Shown: positions 9,090 through 19,872, counted from the stretch's first letter. The stretch: 64,000 nucleotides of DNA from Prorocentrum cordatum (GCA_963575745.1 CAUYUJ010017793.1:124001-188000), one strand, 5' to 3'. A program made the numbers and translations. The notes: generated from the sequence alone by a model not told the origin.

Positions 9090-11700
9090 TGGGCCGCTTC
9101 GCGTCGTAGTGGGCAATCCTGCACGCCTGCGCGTCCTTCCGTGTCGTACCCAGACAATCGAGGAGATTGGATGATGCCACTACGCTGCGCCGAATGTGGG
9201 GTCCAGACATTTGGGGAGTGCCAGTTATCATCCGTTCAGTCCAAAGAGATCCTCTCTTCGACCCCGTGGTGGTACCATTTCCACTGCGGCATTTTCCTCC
9301 GCCCCGTCCACCACAGGTGCTGTCGAATAGTGCGTGCCAAGGTCCGTACGGTCCCCCAAGCGCCCGGCCTACTGCCGCCGTTCGTTCCCATGGACGACGT
9401 CCGCGCTGCGGCGACGAGCGTCGCCTGCTGCGCGCGGACACGTGCGTCGACCCTGTGACCCACGACCAGGCACTTGAGGCAAGGCGACGACAATGGTGGT
9501 ACATCTGCGGCGTTGTGGACGGCCGCCTGGAGTCTGTCCGTGGCCGCGCGCGGCGGCGTGGAGTTGGACCACCCATCTTGAGTCGAAGAGTGGCCCCACA
9601 GCCATCGCCTCCTGTAGCTGTCGGGGAAGGAGCGGCGGCAACCGCGCGCGTTCCACCTGTCGTTGCGTTTGGACACGCGTTTGACCTCATTGGCGTAGAG
9701 GCGGCCCTGGGAAATGATGTCCGCGCGGACACCCCGCGCCTGCAGCTGCCGCCGCTTCCGCGGGTCACGGCGCGCACACTACTTCTTGCCGTCGTTTACT
9801 ACCTTTCCCAAGGCTCGTGGCCAATTGTCCCAGATGCCCGCGGCGCCAAACATAGCGTCGAGAATGCGTGGCGTCCGCGCACGGCCGTCACCGCACGACG
9901 CGGTGTGACCCATGGCTCCTGCGCGGCAACCTCACAGAGCCGACCTGTGAGCACCGTAAGAGCCAAGGCGGACCGCGGATCCCCCTGTGGAAGGGAAGTG
10001 GACGCGCATTCTGGCTGCTCGGCAATGGCCCCGTAGCTGCGCAGCCACCGTCGTTGGTTGGACCATTGCCTTCCCAGCATCTTCGCAAAGTGGCTGGGCA
10101 TACCCATATGTTCCACTGGTGTCGTTGCTGCCGTAGAATGTACCCTATCGAACGCCAAGCTGTAGTCCCAAGACGCGCCGAACTCGCCAGCCTCCAGTGC
10201 AGCGACGACCCGTTCCGCCGCGTCGTGCACCGCAACACCCTTCGTTACTACGCGGGCCTCTTGCGGACACCAATGCTTGCACCAGGCGGCGCAGGAGGCA
10301 GATCGCAGGCGATCTGTTGCGCATTCCCTGCACCATGAACTGAACACCGTGATCGGTCGGAAATGTTCAACCAGGGAGAGGTCTCCCCCCGCTGGCGGGC
10401 TCTCCTTGACGAGATGGAAATGCCGCACCATTGGCCACGGACTCGGTAGGGCGTCCGCAATCTCGACGGCGTCAAACACCACGGAGACGGCCGAGGCCAC
10501 GATGACATCCATATCAGCCATATCTGTCCCAGACCATCCGTCGCTACCTGCGCTGTGCCCCGCTGTCGTCCCAATCCCGTTGCGGGAACCGCTTGGTCCA
10601 CATCCGCATTTTGTCTTGCCACCTCTCTGGGACGTCCCGGTCCAAGATGTTCCACCGCCGCTTTGACAGTAAATGCAACGCCTCCTCCGTGCTCGTGGCG
10701 GAAGTTGTCGCAGCGTGGGCGGTGTTGCAATCCTCGTGCAATGGCGCGCCCCGCACAAACGCCTCTCCGCGCAACCGATTGTGTACCCGTCGACGGCTGT
10801 TCCGGACGTAGCCGTGCCGCCCGTGCCGGTCCAGCAACGCAGGCATCGGTTCTCCGCGTCCCGTCGTAGCTCCTGCCACCGACCACCTTTTCACACCGTC
10901 GCCCACAAGTAGTCGTAGGCAGGCTGCTGCCGCGCGCAGGCGTTGTCGTAACACGCAGGACTCGTCATCCCTCCCCCGGTCGCGGCGCACCAAGTGCAGC
11001 AGCGCCGGCTGCACTCCGCGACGGAACTCATGAGCTGGCGTTCCCGGAAGGGCGGCTGTGGAACCCCGCAGTTGGCCCACACCAGCTCTCGCTTCCGCTG
11101 GGCCTCGCCCTTATGACACGCCCAATGGGGTATCCCGTGACATCCGCACGCTGCCCGTGCACAGCCGCCTGCAGTCGTAGTGCTCTCCCGGCCCCGGTCC
11201 GCCCCGCCTCGGCCTCCACGGCCTCCTGCAGCATGAGCCAGGCCCGCTCCCCCGATGTCTCCACAGCAGCGGAGAGCTGCCGCCACAGGTCGTCTGTCCA
11301 ACGCTGCGCGCCCGACGTTCCCTTGACCCGAGACGCATCGTGCACAGCATCCCTTCATGTGTGCTCGTCTTGGTTCCATTGTCTGCTTGCCACATTGAGC
11401 ACCGCTCCGCGTCGACACCGTCCCGTTTGGCCGCGCACTGGTGTCTGCACACCTCCCACTCGATACATAGGGGCCGTCAACGTCCGCCACCGCCCTCCCG
11501 TCGAAAGAACGAGCGAATCCTTCGCGTTTCGGACCACGGCGTGGTTGATGCACCGTGCGGTGTCCATTCTCAACAACAAAAGGGCTGCCCTGCCCGTCGC
11601 GTGCCATCACGTGTTGGCAATGCTCCCTCGGCACAAGTACTTCCACCAGTGCCGTGTTCCAATCTCCAACCGCCAGGAATGCACCTGCTCCCACTGCCCC
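9090..11700 (-). mobile_element. Decayed LINE-type (non-LTR) retrotransposon
   Basis: On the minus strand, protein fragments appear in the order expected of a LINE but in changing frames. First comes FLAVGDWNTALVEVL (about 11650-11690), resembling the GD(F/W)N motif late in an AP-type endonuclease. Then RWTDDLWRQLSAAVETSGER (about 11230-11290), a pre-RT linker GHSAGSDGWSGTDMADM (10500-10560), the RT core at 9799-10758, and a post-RT stretch IWDNWPRALGKVVNDGKK (about 9780-9835) and EVKRVSKRNDRWNAR (about 9640-9690). At least three frame changes show it is dead. The 5' side runs into a CCT array at 11708. Confidence 0.75.
9799..10758 (-). pseudogene. Reverse transcriptase core of the LINE
   Basis: A 319-codon frame with RT landmarks in order: HFHLVKE (113-119), HFRPITVFSSW (132-142; RT motif with R-P-I), SWDYSLAFDRVHS (196-208; motif A, with the two catalytic-type aspartates at 198 and 204), GMPSHFAKMLGRQWSNQRRW (219-238), and LPQGDPRSALALT (256-268; motif B). 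The YVDD catalytic box expected about 25 residues later is missing in this frame. An alternative frame shows only CGDGRARTP, so a frameshift falls at or just before the box. The first 60 residues are probably out-of-frame sequence. Dinoflagellate LINEs are the closest remembered match. Confidence 0.8.
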
Positions 11701-11705
11701 CTCCG

Positions 11706-11825
11706 TCCCATGCTCCTCCTCTTCCACCTCCTCCTCCTCCTCCTTCTCCTCCTCCTCCTCCTTCCCTTTCTCCAACTCCTCCTCCTCCTCCTCCTCCTCC
11801 TCCTCCTCCGCCTCCTCCTCCTCGC
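11706..11825. repeat. CTC trinucleotide array
   Basis: A CTC/TTC run of about 115 bases that truncates the upstream side of the LINE. Confidence 0.85.
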
Positions 11826-11925
11826 CCCCCTCAACCCTTCTCCTCCCGCCCTCTCCCGAAGGGGCGCTCCTCCTGCTCCCGGGGCAGCGGCCGCCCCGCA
11901 GACGGCGGCGACGACGGCGGCGGCG

Positions 11926-12252
11926 GCGGCGAGCTCGCGACCACCACGCCGACGACGACGACCGTGACGACGGCCAGCACCGCCACGCCCAGGACGCCGC
12001 CGACGGCCCACGCCGCCGCCGCCGACGTCGTCGCCGCCGTCCCTGCGCCGACGACGGCGTCGCCGCCCGGGGGGCGGGGGCCCTCGCCGCACGACCCCGC
12101 CTCGGCGTCGGCGTCGCCAGCCGCGACCTTCTCTCTCTTTGGGGCGCTGGGCCGCGACGGCGACGACGGCGGCGGACGACGGCCGCCGACGACGACGACG
12201 AGGGCGACGACGACCGACGAGGGACGACGACGGAGGTGGAGGCGACGAGGAC
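11926..12252. repeat. GAC/GGC tract with a possible membrane segment
   Basis: A degenerate GAC, GGC and GCC triplet region. One minus frame, without a clear start, reads AAAAWAVGGVLGVAVLAVVT then VVVVGVVVASS. This would be a transmembrane helix if coding, but the base composition alone could generate it. Confidence 0.5.
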
Positions 12253-12299
12253 GGGCAGGAGGCCGTCGTCGGAAGGGCGAGGGCTTAGGGAAGAGTCCG

Positions 12300-12984
12300 T
12301 CCTGAGGGGTTGCCAGTGGTCCGGGCTGCCCCTCGGTGGGTCCTCCGCGCTCGTAGCAAGCCAGGAAACTAGCTAGTGTGGCGATCTGGAAAAGCGCCTG
12401 GGGCGACTGTCATCGCGACATTGGGGGTCTGGGGACCCCCCCCCTCTCCGCCTCCAGCCCCGATGTGAGGATCTGCATGTGAGGATCCGCACGCCTTGCT
12501 CCACGTCCTCGTAGGCTGGGCCCTCTGTGGAAGAAAACAGCATGAATCTCCAAGTAGCGAGGGCCGTCGACTTCTGCCACTCGTGAGCCCCGCCTTTCAT
12601 GGATGGATGTCAAATGACGCTATGCGCCTACACCCGTCCTGGCCGAGCCCGAGCCCATGCACCCCCCCCTGCTTGCATCAGGAAGGGATGCACACAGGCG
12701 CTCCCTCCGACGTGCCACTGGCCCACAGATGGCGAAAGAAGGATCACATGCGCGCCCCGCGTTGCAACCGCCTGTCTCGTTTGTGGACGACATGAAGCAT
12801 AATGACACATGGTGGCCTCGTCAGCCCGTCGCTCTACGCCCGGGCGGTCGCGCGACGCCTACCCCGACGACGGATGGCGGTGGAGTAGTGAGGGCCTCCG
12901 CCCACCCCCTTGGGAGCCAGGGGCCTTGGAACAGGAAGGCGCTACAAAGAGACTGGCGGCTGAACAAAAATCCAAACACACCTA
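12300..12984. other. Unassigned sequence, no gene recognised
   Basis: About 680 bases of non-repetitive sequence. Overlapping open frames on both strands give Arg-, Pro- and Cys-containing peptides without family motifs. Confidence 0.3.
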
Positions 12985-13165
12985 CAGTAGGGGCCCGACC
13001 GCAAGAAACCTTCCACAAGAAACCCAACCCTGAGACCCCGGTCCCTCCATCGATTTTCGGTGTGGGAGCGTCACGCTTTCCATCGCAAAACCATCGAAAC
13101 CATCGAAACCCAGGGCACCCTGGAGGCAAGAAAGGTGTTTCTTGGCATGGGCCTCCACTGTACCT
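12985..13165 (+). mobile_element. Family E element, copy 1
   Basis: It starts GGGGCCCGACCGCAAGAAAC and runs through CTTCCACAAGAAACCC, CCATCGAAACC and CCAGGGCACCCTGGAGGC to TTTCTTGGCATGGGCC. Copies are at 50148-50295, 56728-56905 and 60863-61050, and partly at 22945-23025. A short internal palindrome (CCAGGGCACCCTGG) is conserved. Non-coding. Confidence 0.8.
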
Positions 13166-13560
13166 CCCGAGAAAGATGGATGGGTGCACACCCTGTTGCT
13201 CGTCGCGGCGCCAGGGGCCGCACTGCGCGGGAGAGCCGCGGCTGGGCACAGCACAACGAATCGCACACCGCTGACACATGGTAAAGGCATCGGATCCGGC
13301 GGTTGCTCCCTCGGACCCGCCGCGGCCTGCAACAGTCGTGCTGTTGCAGGCCGCCTGTGGATCTGACGCCAACGGGGGCACTCGACACGGGGTGGGGGAG
13401 GTGGAAAGGATCTCCCGCCTTGGGTTGGACAAACTGCCCTCCAGCACCCTCTTGCAAAAGCCCATGACCCAGACCGGGGAGGCAGACACACACCTGCCGG
13501 CCGCACCCGGCCGCCGCCGCGCTGCCAGGCCACGACCCAGTGCAGAAAGGAGGCGGAGGA

Positions 13561-13749
13561 TGACGAACGAACAACACACACCCATACCCACAGGGAGGTC
13601 GTTGGGAGGAGGACTGGCTATTGGTGTGGGTGCGGGTAGTCGGACCCTGGGGAACGCTCCCGTTCGAACGGGGACCCCCATCCGACAACACGCACCCATA
13701 GCCCTCTCCGACCCCCCTATGGGTATGGGTGTGTGTTGTTGATTCGTCA
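13561..13749. mobile_element. Family M TIR element with nested hairpins
   Basis: The outer arms are nearly perfect inverted repeats of about 40 bp: TGACGAACGAACAACACACA.. at 13561 and ..TGTGTGTTGTTGATTCGTCA at 13749. A second inverted pair lies inside (GTGTGGGTGCGGGTAG.. against ..CAACACGCACCCATA) around the centre CGTTCGAACG. Single copy in the window. The fold resembles a multi-branched structure rather than a simple hairpin. Confidence 0.75.
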
Positions 13750-13858
13750 GAGGAGGAGGATAGAGCAGGGGCGTCCCGGCGGAGGAGGAAGAGGACATGG
13801 GGCTCCCAGCGCGGCGAATGAGAGCCAAGGCCCGAGCCACCCTGCGGGCACACACATT

Positions 13859-14026
13859 TGAAGGGGCCCAAGGACACACACACATTAAAAAACCATGCAA
13901 ATTAAGATATTCCCCATATTTCCCCATGTTTTCTGGGATTATGTCTTCCCGCCCACTTCCCATATTTGCCCATATTTTCGGGAGAATCGAGGATTCATTG
14001 TGTCTGTGTGTTTCTTTTCCTCCTGA
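13859..14026 (+). mobile_element. Family A element, copy 1
   Basis: A diverged copy: GAAGGGGCCCAAGGACACAC at the left, repeated CCCATATTTxCCCAT words and TCTTCCCGCCCACTTCCC in the middle, and TTGTGTCTGTGTGTTTCTTT at the right. It is AT-rich within GC-rich surroundings. Confidence 0.8.
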
Positions 14027-14104
14027 ATGTTCACAAGAATCGAGAGGACGGAACCGTCCGAGCGACCCTGACGAGCCCACGGGGCAGTAAACCCACCCCA
14101 CCAC

Positions 14105-14330
14105 CAATCCATTGGGATTCCTACGCGACGCGGCGACAGACCGCGCTGTGACCGTGGACGCCCCCGAAGACCCCGCTGCACAGCCCGCCACCGCATGGCT
14201 CTGGGGACCTCCAGGGGCCCCAGTCGCCCGCGACGCCCGTGGAGAACGACCCTGAGTCCCAAGACCGTGCGGCCACCCCGAATCCCCACCGGCGAACCTT
14301 GTGCATGCCATGGCAATGGACACTCTAACA
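14105..14330. repeat. Dispersed repeat shared with 38925-39125
   Basis: The segments CCCCAGTCGCCCGCGACGC, GAGTCCCAAGACCGTGCGGC and CACCCCGAATCCCCACC match the 38.9-39.1 kb copy (AAGTCCCAAAACCGTGCGGC, GACCCCGAATCCCCAAAG). The right border at about 14330 has a tRNA-like A-box on the minus strand, TTAACTCAGTGGTAGGATT, but no convincing B-box. Confidence 0.55.
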
Positions 14331-14879
14331 ATCCTACCACTGAGTTAATCATGTGTTTGACATGTGTAGACCATGTCCCAAAAATGTTCCAAATCTGTTT
14401 TCACATATTTAAAGCAGGTCTGAAGCCTGTTCTAGACATCTGGAAATTATTTGGCAGCACGCTCCCTCTCCATGGATCGACTTCCACAAGACGCACCACA
14501 CAGCTCGGTCACCGCAACGCGACGCGGTGCGGTGACGCGGGGCCCCCCACGCACCGCGTGGGGCGCCCCGGGATCGGGCCCACAGGCCAGCCCCCCCCCC
14601 CACCCGGAGCAGGCCCGCCGGCCAGGCAGCCAGCCGTGCTGCCGCGGCGGCGCGGGGCCGCGGCGGCCTCTCCCCGGGCGTGCCGTGGCCGGCAGGCCAC
14701 GGCGGGGCCCAACGCCCAGGGCGCCCCCCAGGGCCACAGCAACTGCCAGAGACCTCCCCCGCCCGCGGTCCTCGAGGACGACGACGCCTGCGACGTCAGG
14801 CGACCACGCCCGCGACGGCGGCGAGGGCGGACGGCGACGGCGGTGGCGACAAAGGGCAGCGGCCACGGAGGCGGCGACG

Positions 14880-14925
14880 GCGGCCGCAGCGACGGCGGCG
14901 GCCGCAGCGGCGGCGGCGGCCGCAG

Positions 14926-14967
<42 letters not shown>

Positions 14968-14972
14968 AGACA

Positions 14973-15009
<37 letters not shown>
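14880..15009. repeat. GAC trinucleotide array
   Basis: GGC/GCA triplets passing into about 30 nearly pure GAC units, ending where the coiled-coil exon at 15010 begins on the minus strand. Confidence 0.85.
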
Positions 15010-15131
15010 AGGCGACCTCGGCCGCGCGCAGCGTGCCGCGCGCGGCGTCCAGGCGCGACAGCGCCTCGGCCGCCGCGGCGGCGGCGCGCGCACTGGCGGA
15101 CTCGTTGCGCGCGAGCGCCTCGTGCGCGGAC
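15010..15131 (-). CDS. Candidate exon, alanine-rich coiled coil
   Basis: The minus strand codes SAHEALARNESASARAAAAA then EALSRLDAARGTLRAAEVA, a clean amphipathic Ala/Leu/Glu helix. A possible acceptor is CGCGAG at 15132. The frame then enters a GTC array through a GC-type donor (GCCT/GCGTCG). Gene unknown. It has the same architecture as the exon at 5294-5433. Confidence 0.45.
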
Positions 15132-15164
15132 CTCGCGGGCGGGCGGGGCCCGGCGTCGGGCAGG

Positions 15165-15310
15165 GTGCATGTCGGGCGTTGGCAGAACTGGGTTTAGGGG
15201 AACCTGGTTTAGTGACTTGTACCGGGGGCGCCCCCCCGTCCCATCTCCACTAACCGGAACTGCCGTGACCCGAAAAACACCAGTTACGGCAAACCTGGTT
15301 CAGTGAATCT
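15165..15310. mobile_element. TIR element with TTTAGTGA words
   Basis: The left arm TTGGCAGAACTGGGTTTAGG..AACCTGGTTTAGTGA and the right region CCAGTTACGGCAAACCTGG..TTCAGTGA are related inverted and direct words. The interior resembles family D (GTTTAGTGAA). The borders are uncertain. Confidence 0.4.
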
Positions 15311-15544
15311 GGCCAATTGAGGGGCCCCAGGGCCCTACCACTAATCGTGTCCCCTTACCCGGGGTCCTGGCTATACCCGAACAGGGTGCCCATCGGTCGG
15401 AAGAAGTGGGTAGAACCATGAAGTAGGAAGGCGTTGGAAACAGGTTGGGCTTGCGCCCGCTCCCTGAAGAGGAGGGCAGGGGGAGAAAGCTCGACTCTTG
15501 GAGCATGAAGGCGGCTAAAGTAGATTGGAACCTGGATCCCCCGA

Positions 15545-15605
15545 AATACCTACTTCCAACGACTGGCGCGTAAGGATGCAAGGCAAGAATGCAAGACCCT
15601 TGTCA
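15545..15605. repeat. Fragment related to family T
   Basis: GTAAGGATGCAAGGCAAGAA and GCAAGACCCTTGTCAGCC match the interior of the TIR element at 19873-20047. A further relative lies at 32036-32125. Confidence 0.4.
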
Positions 15606-15891
15606 GCCACATTTACCGCTCAGAGCTCCTTAGACTTGTTTTTGTCGGGGGGAGGGGAGGGCACCTCGTCGCAAACTCGGCTCAGGACGAGGCGAAGAGG
15701 AGGGGTTGCAAGGGCACCCTCGATGAGCCAGCATATCCTCACCATGGACCCTGACTGCAGCACGGAGGTGATGCCGTGCGATGGGCTCGGGCCAGGCTCC
15801 AGGGACGCCGGAGTCTCGAACGGCCCTCGCTTCTCGAGCCCGTGCGGAACAGGAGGAAATCGCTGAGCTCCTGGAACCCTTGGCACGTATC

Positions 15892-16057
15892 TGAAGCGGC
15901 CCTGGGACACACAAATGAAGGCACACACATAAAACAGGTTCCGAATTGTTGTTCCATATTTTCTGGGTTTCTGTCTTCCCCCCCACTGCCCATATTTTCC
16001 CATTTTTCCTGGGGAATCGACGATTACTTGTGTCTGTGTGTTTTTGTCCCCTCCTGA
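15892..16057 (+). mobile_element. Family A element, copy 2
   Basis: It begins GAAGCGGCCCTGGGACACAC, carries TCTTCCCCCCCACTGCCC and ends TTGTGTCTGTGTGTTTTTGT CCCCTCCTGA. It sits about 90 bases before the CATA/CATG array. Confidence 0.85.
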
Positions 16058-16146
16058 GCAGCACCGGCATGGCCTCTTGGTCCCGCGAGCTGGAGCTCGG
16101 CCCTGCACGCCGCGCAGGCACCGCTGCGCCAAGCGGCCCGCTCTGG

Positions 16147-17235
16147 TGGCCGCATACATACATACATACACACATACACACATACATGCATGCATACATA
16201 CATGCATGCATGCATGCATGCATGCATGCATGCATGCATGCATACATGCATGCATGCATGCATGCATGCATGCATACACACACATACATACATACATACA
16301 TATATACATACACACATACGCACATACGTGCATGCATGCATACATGCATGCATGCATGCATACATACATACATACATACATACACACATACACATACATA
16401 CATACAAACATAGATACATACATACATACATACATACATACATGCATACATGCATACATACATACATGCATGCATGCATGCATGCATGCATGCATACATA
16501 CATACATACACACATACACACATACGTGCATGCATACATACAAACATACATACATACATACATATACACACACACATACATACATACATGTATGTATAGC
16601 CATACGTACCTACATACATACATGCATGCATGCATACATACATAGATACATGCAGGTATGCATGCATACATGCATGCACGCATGCATGCATGCATGCACA
16701 CATGCATACATATAGACACACCTATATACATATATACATACATACATACAGACAGACATACATACATACACACATACATACATACATGCACACTGACTTA
16801 CTGACGTACGTACTTAATTACGTACGTACTCACTTGCTTACATGTATGCGTACTTACATACATACACACTTACACACTTACTTACACACATACACACAAG
16901 CATACATGTCTGCATACATGCGTGCATGCATGCGTACCAGCATGCATACATACACACATGTGTATGCATACATATGTGCATATATCAGTACAGACATGCA
17001 TGCAGACATCCATACTTACATACATACATACACACATACACACGTACCATAAACGTACCCACAGACACACAGACACACAGACACACATGAACTCATACAC
17101 GCATGCACACATACACATACGCACCTGTACACACACATACACACAGACACGAGCTCATACATTCACACATACACATGTACACACATGCATACATACATGC
17201 ATAATACACACATACATACACACATGTTGAAACAA
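16147..17235. repeat. CATA/CATG tetranucleotide array, about 1.1 kb
   Basis: Continuous ACAT, GCAT and ACAC tetranucleotides with blocks of pure CATG (16190-16275, 16460-16495) and CATA. The sequence alternates purine and pyrimidine almost throughout. All His/Tyr/Met/Cys-rich frames in 15.6-17.2 kb are translations of it. Confidence 0.95.
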
Positions 17236-17344
17236 TGTGTTAATGCACGCATCTATATAAGAGTACCAAGGTCTAGATACACACGTGTCTATAACCACCT
17301 ATACGCATGTAAACATACACTGTGCTGTCCACGTTGTGCAATCT

Positions 17345-17640
17345 AGGCGGCGACTGGGCGGCGACAGCCTCAACCTGGCCGCCAGGCCGACAATCAGGCC
17401 CGGACGACGGGCGGCACCGAAGCGGACGACGGACGGTGTGGCGACGCGGCGGCGACGGCGACAGCACGGCCGCCAGCCCGACCAGTCAGGCTCAGACGAC
17501 GGGCGGCGACGCGGGGCGGCGACAGCGACGACGCAGCCGCCAAACCGACAGCCGGGCCCGGACGACGGGCGGCGGTGAGGCGGCGACGCGGCGGCGACGG
17601 CGACAACCGAGCCGCAAGACCCACAGTCAGGCCCCGTCCC
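17345..17640. repeat. GC-rich minisatellite, period about 67-90 bp
   Basis: The unit core GGCCGCCAGGCCGACAATCA followed by GGACGACGGGCGG appears at 17378, 17468, 17535 and (shortened) 17609. The variable spacing comes from GGCGAC insertions. Confidence 0.7.
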
Positions 17641-17754
17641 TTGCGGGAGAAGTGCTGCCTTTGACAGAGGGAGCAACTCAGCGAAGAGTGACCGCGCACG
17701 CGACGCACGGGCTTGTGCAGACCAGCGATTGCAAAACAAATGTTCAGGGGATAA

Positions 17755-17890
17755 GGTTTCGGCGATCCGCGCGGACTTCCTTGGTCGGCGCTGGAACCTC
17801 CTCCCCAGCGCGCGGAGCGCGTCAGGGGCGGTTCCGAAGGCGCCTACAGCGCAGATCCAAGAAATCAGCGCAGAGCCCCGAAAGCGGACG
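17755..17890. mobile_element. Family C fold-back element, copy 1
   Basis: CCGCGCGGACTTCCTTGGTC at the left, the central GCGCGCGGAGCGCGTCAGGG palindrome, then GCGCAGATCCAAGAAATC at the right. The arms are inverted versions of one another. Confidence 0.7.
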
Positions 17891-17989
17891 CACCTGCAAT
17901 TGATCTTCTTCTTCGGCTCTCGAAGTTAAGTTTGAACGTAAAGGACACGCGATAGACATAAGACCCTCCCGACGGCCACATGGCCATCG

Positions 17990-18060
17990 GAATGTAGAGG
18001 GCATGGGTCGCGAAACACAGGACAAAGGTAACCTTGATTTGGCAGAACCGACCTGCGCCA
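17990..18060. repeat. Short dispersed repeat shared with 60350-60430
   Basis: GGAATGTAGAGGGCATGGGT, ACACAGGACAAAGGTAACC and TTGATTTGGCAG correspond to GGAATGCAGAGGGCACGGGA, ACACAAGGGTACCC and TTGGTTTGGCAG at 60.36-60.42 kb. Confidence 0.55.
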
Positions 18061-18099
18061 ATGAATCAAACTAGACTGAACGCCACGCGAGATAGGATC

Positions 18100-18655
18100 C
18101 AAAGCCCAGAAGGCCCGCTCGGCACCGCGATGCAACGCCCGAGAGGCCCAACCCCGTGACTCCCTCCCCTCCCCTTCCCTCCCCTTCAGCCCATCATTCC
18201 CTCCCCCTCCCCCCCTCCTTGCTGCCCGACTGGTGGGTGGACAAACGTGCCCGGGGCGACCGCACCAGGCACCGCCGAGCCCGGGCAGGGCGCAGAGGAC
18301 CGGAGAGCCCGCTGGGGCGACCCGTCCCAGAACCGCCCCCTGGGGCCACGGGGATTCTCCTCCGGGGAACACTTGCCGCGTCGGCGTGGCCGCCGCACTG
18401 GCCATCGCTCGGACGTCAATTCCGTGTGCATGTTTCAGTTCCGTGCGTGGCTTCTTCGCCAAGTGATCAGGGATGCTCCTCGATGGTCCTCGCCGAAGGA
18501 AAAAATCCGCACGTCCGAGCGATGCCAAGCGCACCGTCTGGGGGGCCCCTGCGAAGACGCACCGCCTGGGGTCGCCGCGGCTGCGGCACCGAGGCAGGCC
18601 AGCGGCAGCGGCGGCCACAGGAGCGGCAGGTGCGGACGAGGGCGACGACGTCGGG
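18100..18655. other. Unassigned sequence, no gene recognised
   Basis: Open frames occur on both strands but the peptides are Arg-, Pro- and Gly-rich. No motif or element border is seen until family U at 18660. Confidence 0.3.
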
Positions 18656-18659
18656 CGGC

Positions 18660-18868
18660 GAGGTCTGTGCATATGTCCACTGCCCCTGGCCAGGAGCCGC
18701 CCTGGGCCCCGGAGCGGTGCGTGCGCCCCCTGGCTTGGCCAGGGGGGGTTCTCCTCCTCCTCCTCCTCCTCCTCCTCCTCCTCCTCCTCCTCCTCCCGGG
18801 GCATCCTATACCGCTCCAGGGCCCAGGGGATGGTCCTGGCCAGGGGCAGTGCACATCTGCACAGACCT
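18660..18868. mobile_element. Family U TIR element enclosing a CTC array
   Basis: The inverted arms are GAGGTCTGTGCATATGTCCA..CTGCCCCTGGCCAGGA (18660-18697) and TCCTGGCCAGGGGCAGTGCA..CATCTGCACAGACCTC (18831-18868). They enclose about 130 bp, of which 18750-18797 is pure CTC. Parts of both arms recur in the candidate intron at 51408-51545, in the context of coding exons. Confidence 0.75.
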
Positions 18869-18884
18869 CGGCGCGCGACGCGCC

Positions 18885-19070
18885 CCTGGGCGCGCCGCCG
18901 CCCGCGGCGCCACGGGGTTGGCCAAGGGGTGTCCCTGGCGCGCAAGGTGCCCCGGGCTGCCCCGCGCCGTGCCGGGGCCCTCTGGGAGGCGCGATGGGCT
19001 GCTCTGGAGGTCTCCTGGGCTTCTCTGGATGTCACGGGGGGCACGTCTTGTGCCAAGGACGCCTCCCCAA
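18885..19070. repeat. Dispersed repeat shared with 24045-24200
   Basis: GGCCCTCTGGGAGGCGCGAT, GGGCTGCTCTGGAGGTCTCC and GGCACGTCTTGTGCCAAGGA resemble, on the opposite strand, the 24.05-24.20 kb segment (GGGGTGCTCTGGAGGCCGCG, GTGTGCCAGGAGCACCTC). Confidence 0.5.
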
Positions 19071-19274
19071 CCCCCTGACGCACGACTTGGACGAGGTCGG
19101 GACCCCTTCCCCAGGGACGGGCTTTTCATCCCGAGTCGTCGTTCGACGGCTCTGGGGCCCAGTAGGGGCCCTCGGACGCCAAAAATAGAGAAAAGCTGCA
19201 CCTCGCGTTTTGCACGACGCATGGCGATTTGGGCGTGGGCCGGGGGCTCCCCTGGCAACACCCGAGGGAGGATG

Positions 19275-19395
19275 GGGGAGGCCTGTTCTGGGCCTCGGCG
19301 TCGCGCAGTGTCCCGCTGGCGTTTCGCAGCGCCTCCTGGACGGCGAAGCGGCGTCCGCCGTCGTCGCCGTGATCGGCCCTGTCGTGTTCGTACTC
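19275..19395 (-). CDS. Candidate exon or repeat-borne coil, EALRNASGTLRDAEA
   Basis: The minus strand codes RRFAVQEALRNASGTLRDAE then AQNRPPPSS, after a GAC-rich lead. The plus strand at 37320-37435 codes the related LAAQEAPLNAGGTLRDAEAP after a similar GAC-rich lead. The conservation suggests a real short coil or a repeated module; the gene is unknown. Confidence 0.35.
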
Positions 19396-19513
19396 GTCCG
19401 CCGTCGCCCGTCGTGGCACGTGGTCGCCCGTCGCCCCTCATCGTCCGTCGCCGTCTTACAGCCAAACAAAATCATAAGGATGAGCCGTTTCCAGGGTGTA
19501 CCCTGGCATACTT

Positions 19514-19684
19514 TGGGGCTGGACAGACCCCCCTTTAGCAAAACGTGGTTTAGTGAAAACGACCTGAGGCCCAAACCTGGCGGGCGCAAGCCTGGAAAAT
19601 AACGGCCACAGCGCCCTCTCGAGAACCGAAAACGGACAATTCACTAATCGACGTGTCACTGTTGGGGGTTCTGTCCACCCCCGA
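19514..19684. mobile_element. Family D TIR element, copy 1
   Basis: TIRs GGGGCTGGACAGACCCCCCT and GGGGGTTCTGTCCACCCCC. The interior has GTGGTTTAGTGAAAACGACC, GGGCGCAAGCCTGGAAAATA and CTCGAGAACCGAAAACG. The second copy at 55737-55913 is about 90% alike by eye. Non-coding. Confidence 0.85.
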
Positions 19685-19872
19685 ATACTTGCTTCTGCAC
19701 CTAGACAGCCATAATGCCGTGGTGACTGATCGCACATGGCAGAACAAAGGTGCACAAGCAGAATGGCTCAGGGAGCGGAGACTCAACATGCCTCTTCACC
19801 GTCCTCCGCCGCAGAGGGGTCGGGCAGGCAGCGGCCACCGCGGAGTGCAGCTGTGGCGGCGCTGCCTTGGAC

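Noticed and set aside
14270-14355. tRNA-like A-box TTAACTCAGTGGTAGGATT on the minus strand
   Set aside because: No matching B-box (GGTTCGAxTCC) and no acceptor stem; at most a tRNA-derived piece of a repeat.
16024-17230. Long His/Tyr/Met/Cys-rich open frames on both strands
   Set aside because: They are six-frame readings of the CATA/CATG tetranucleotide array; a repeat without stop codons is open by construction.
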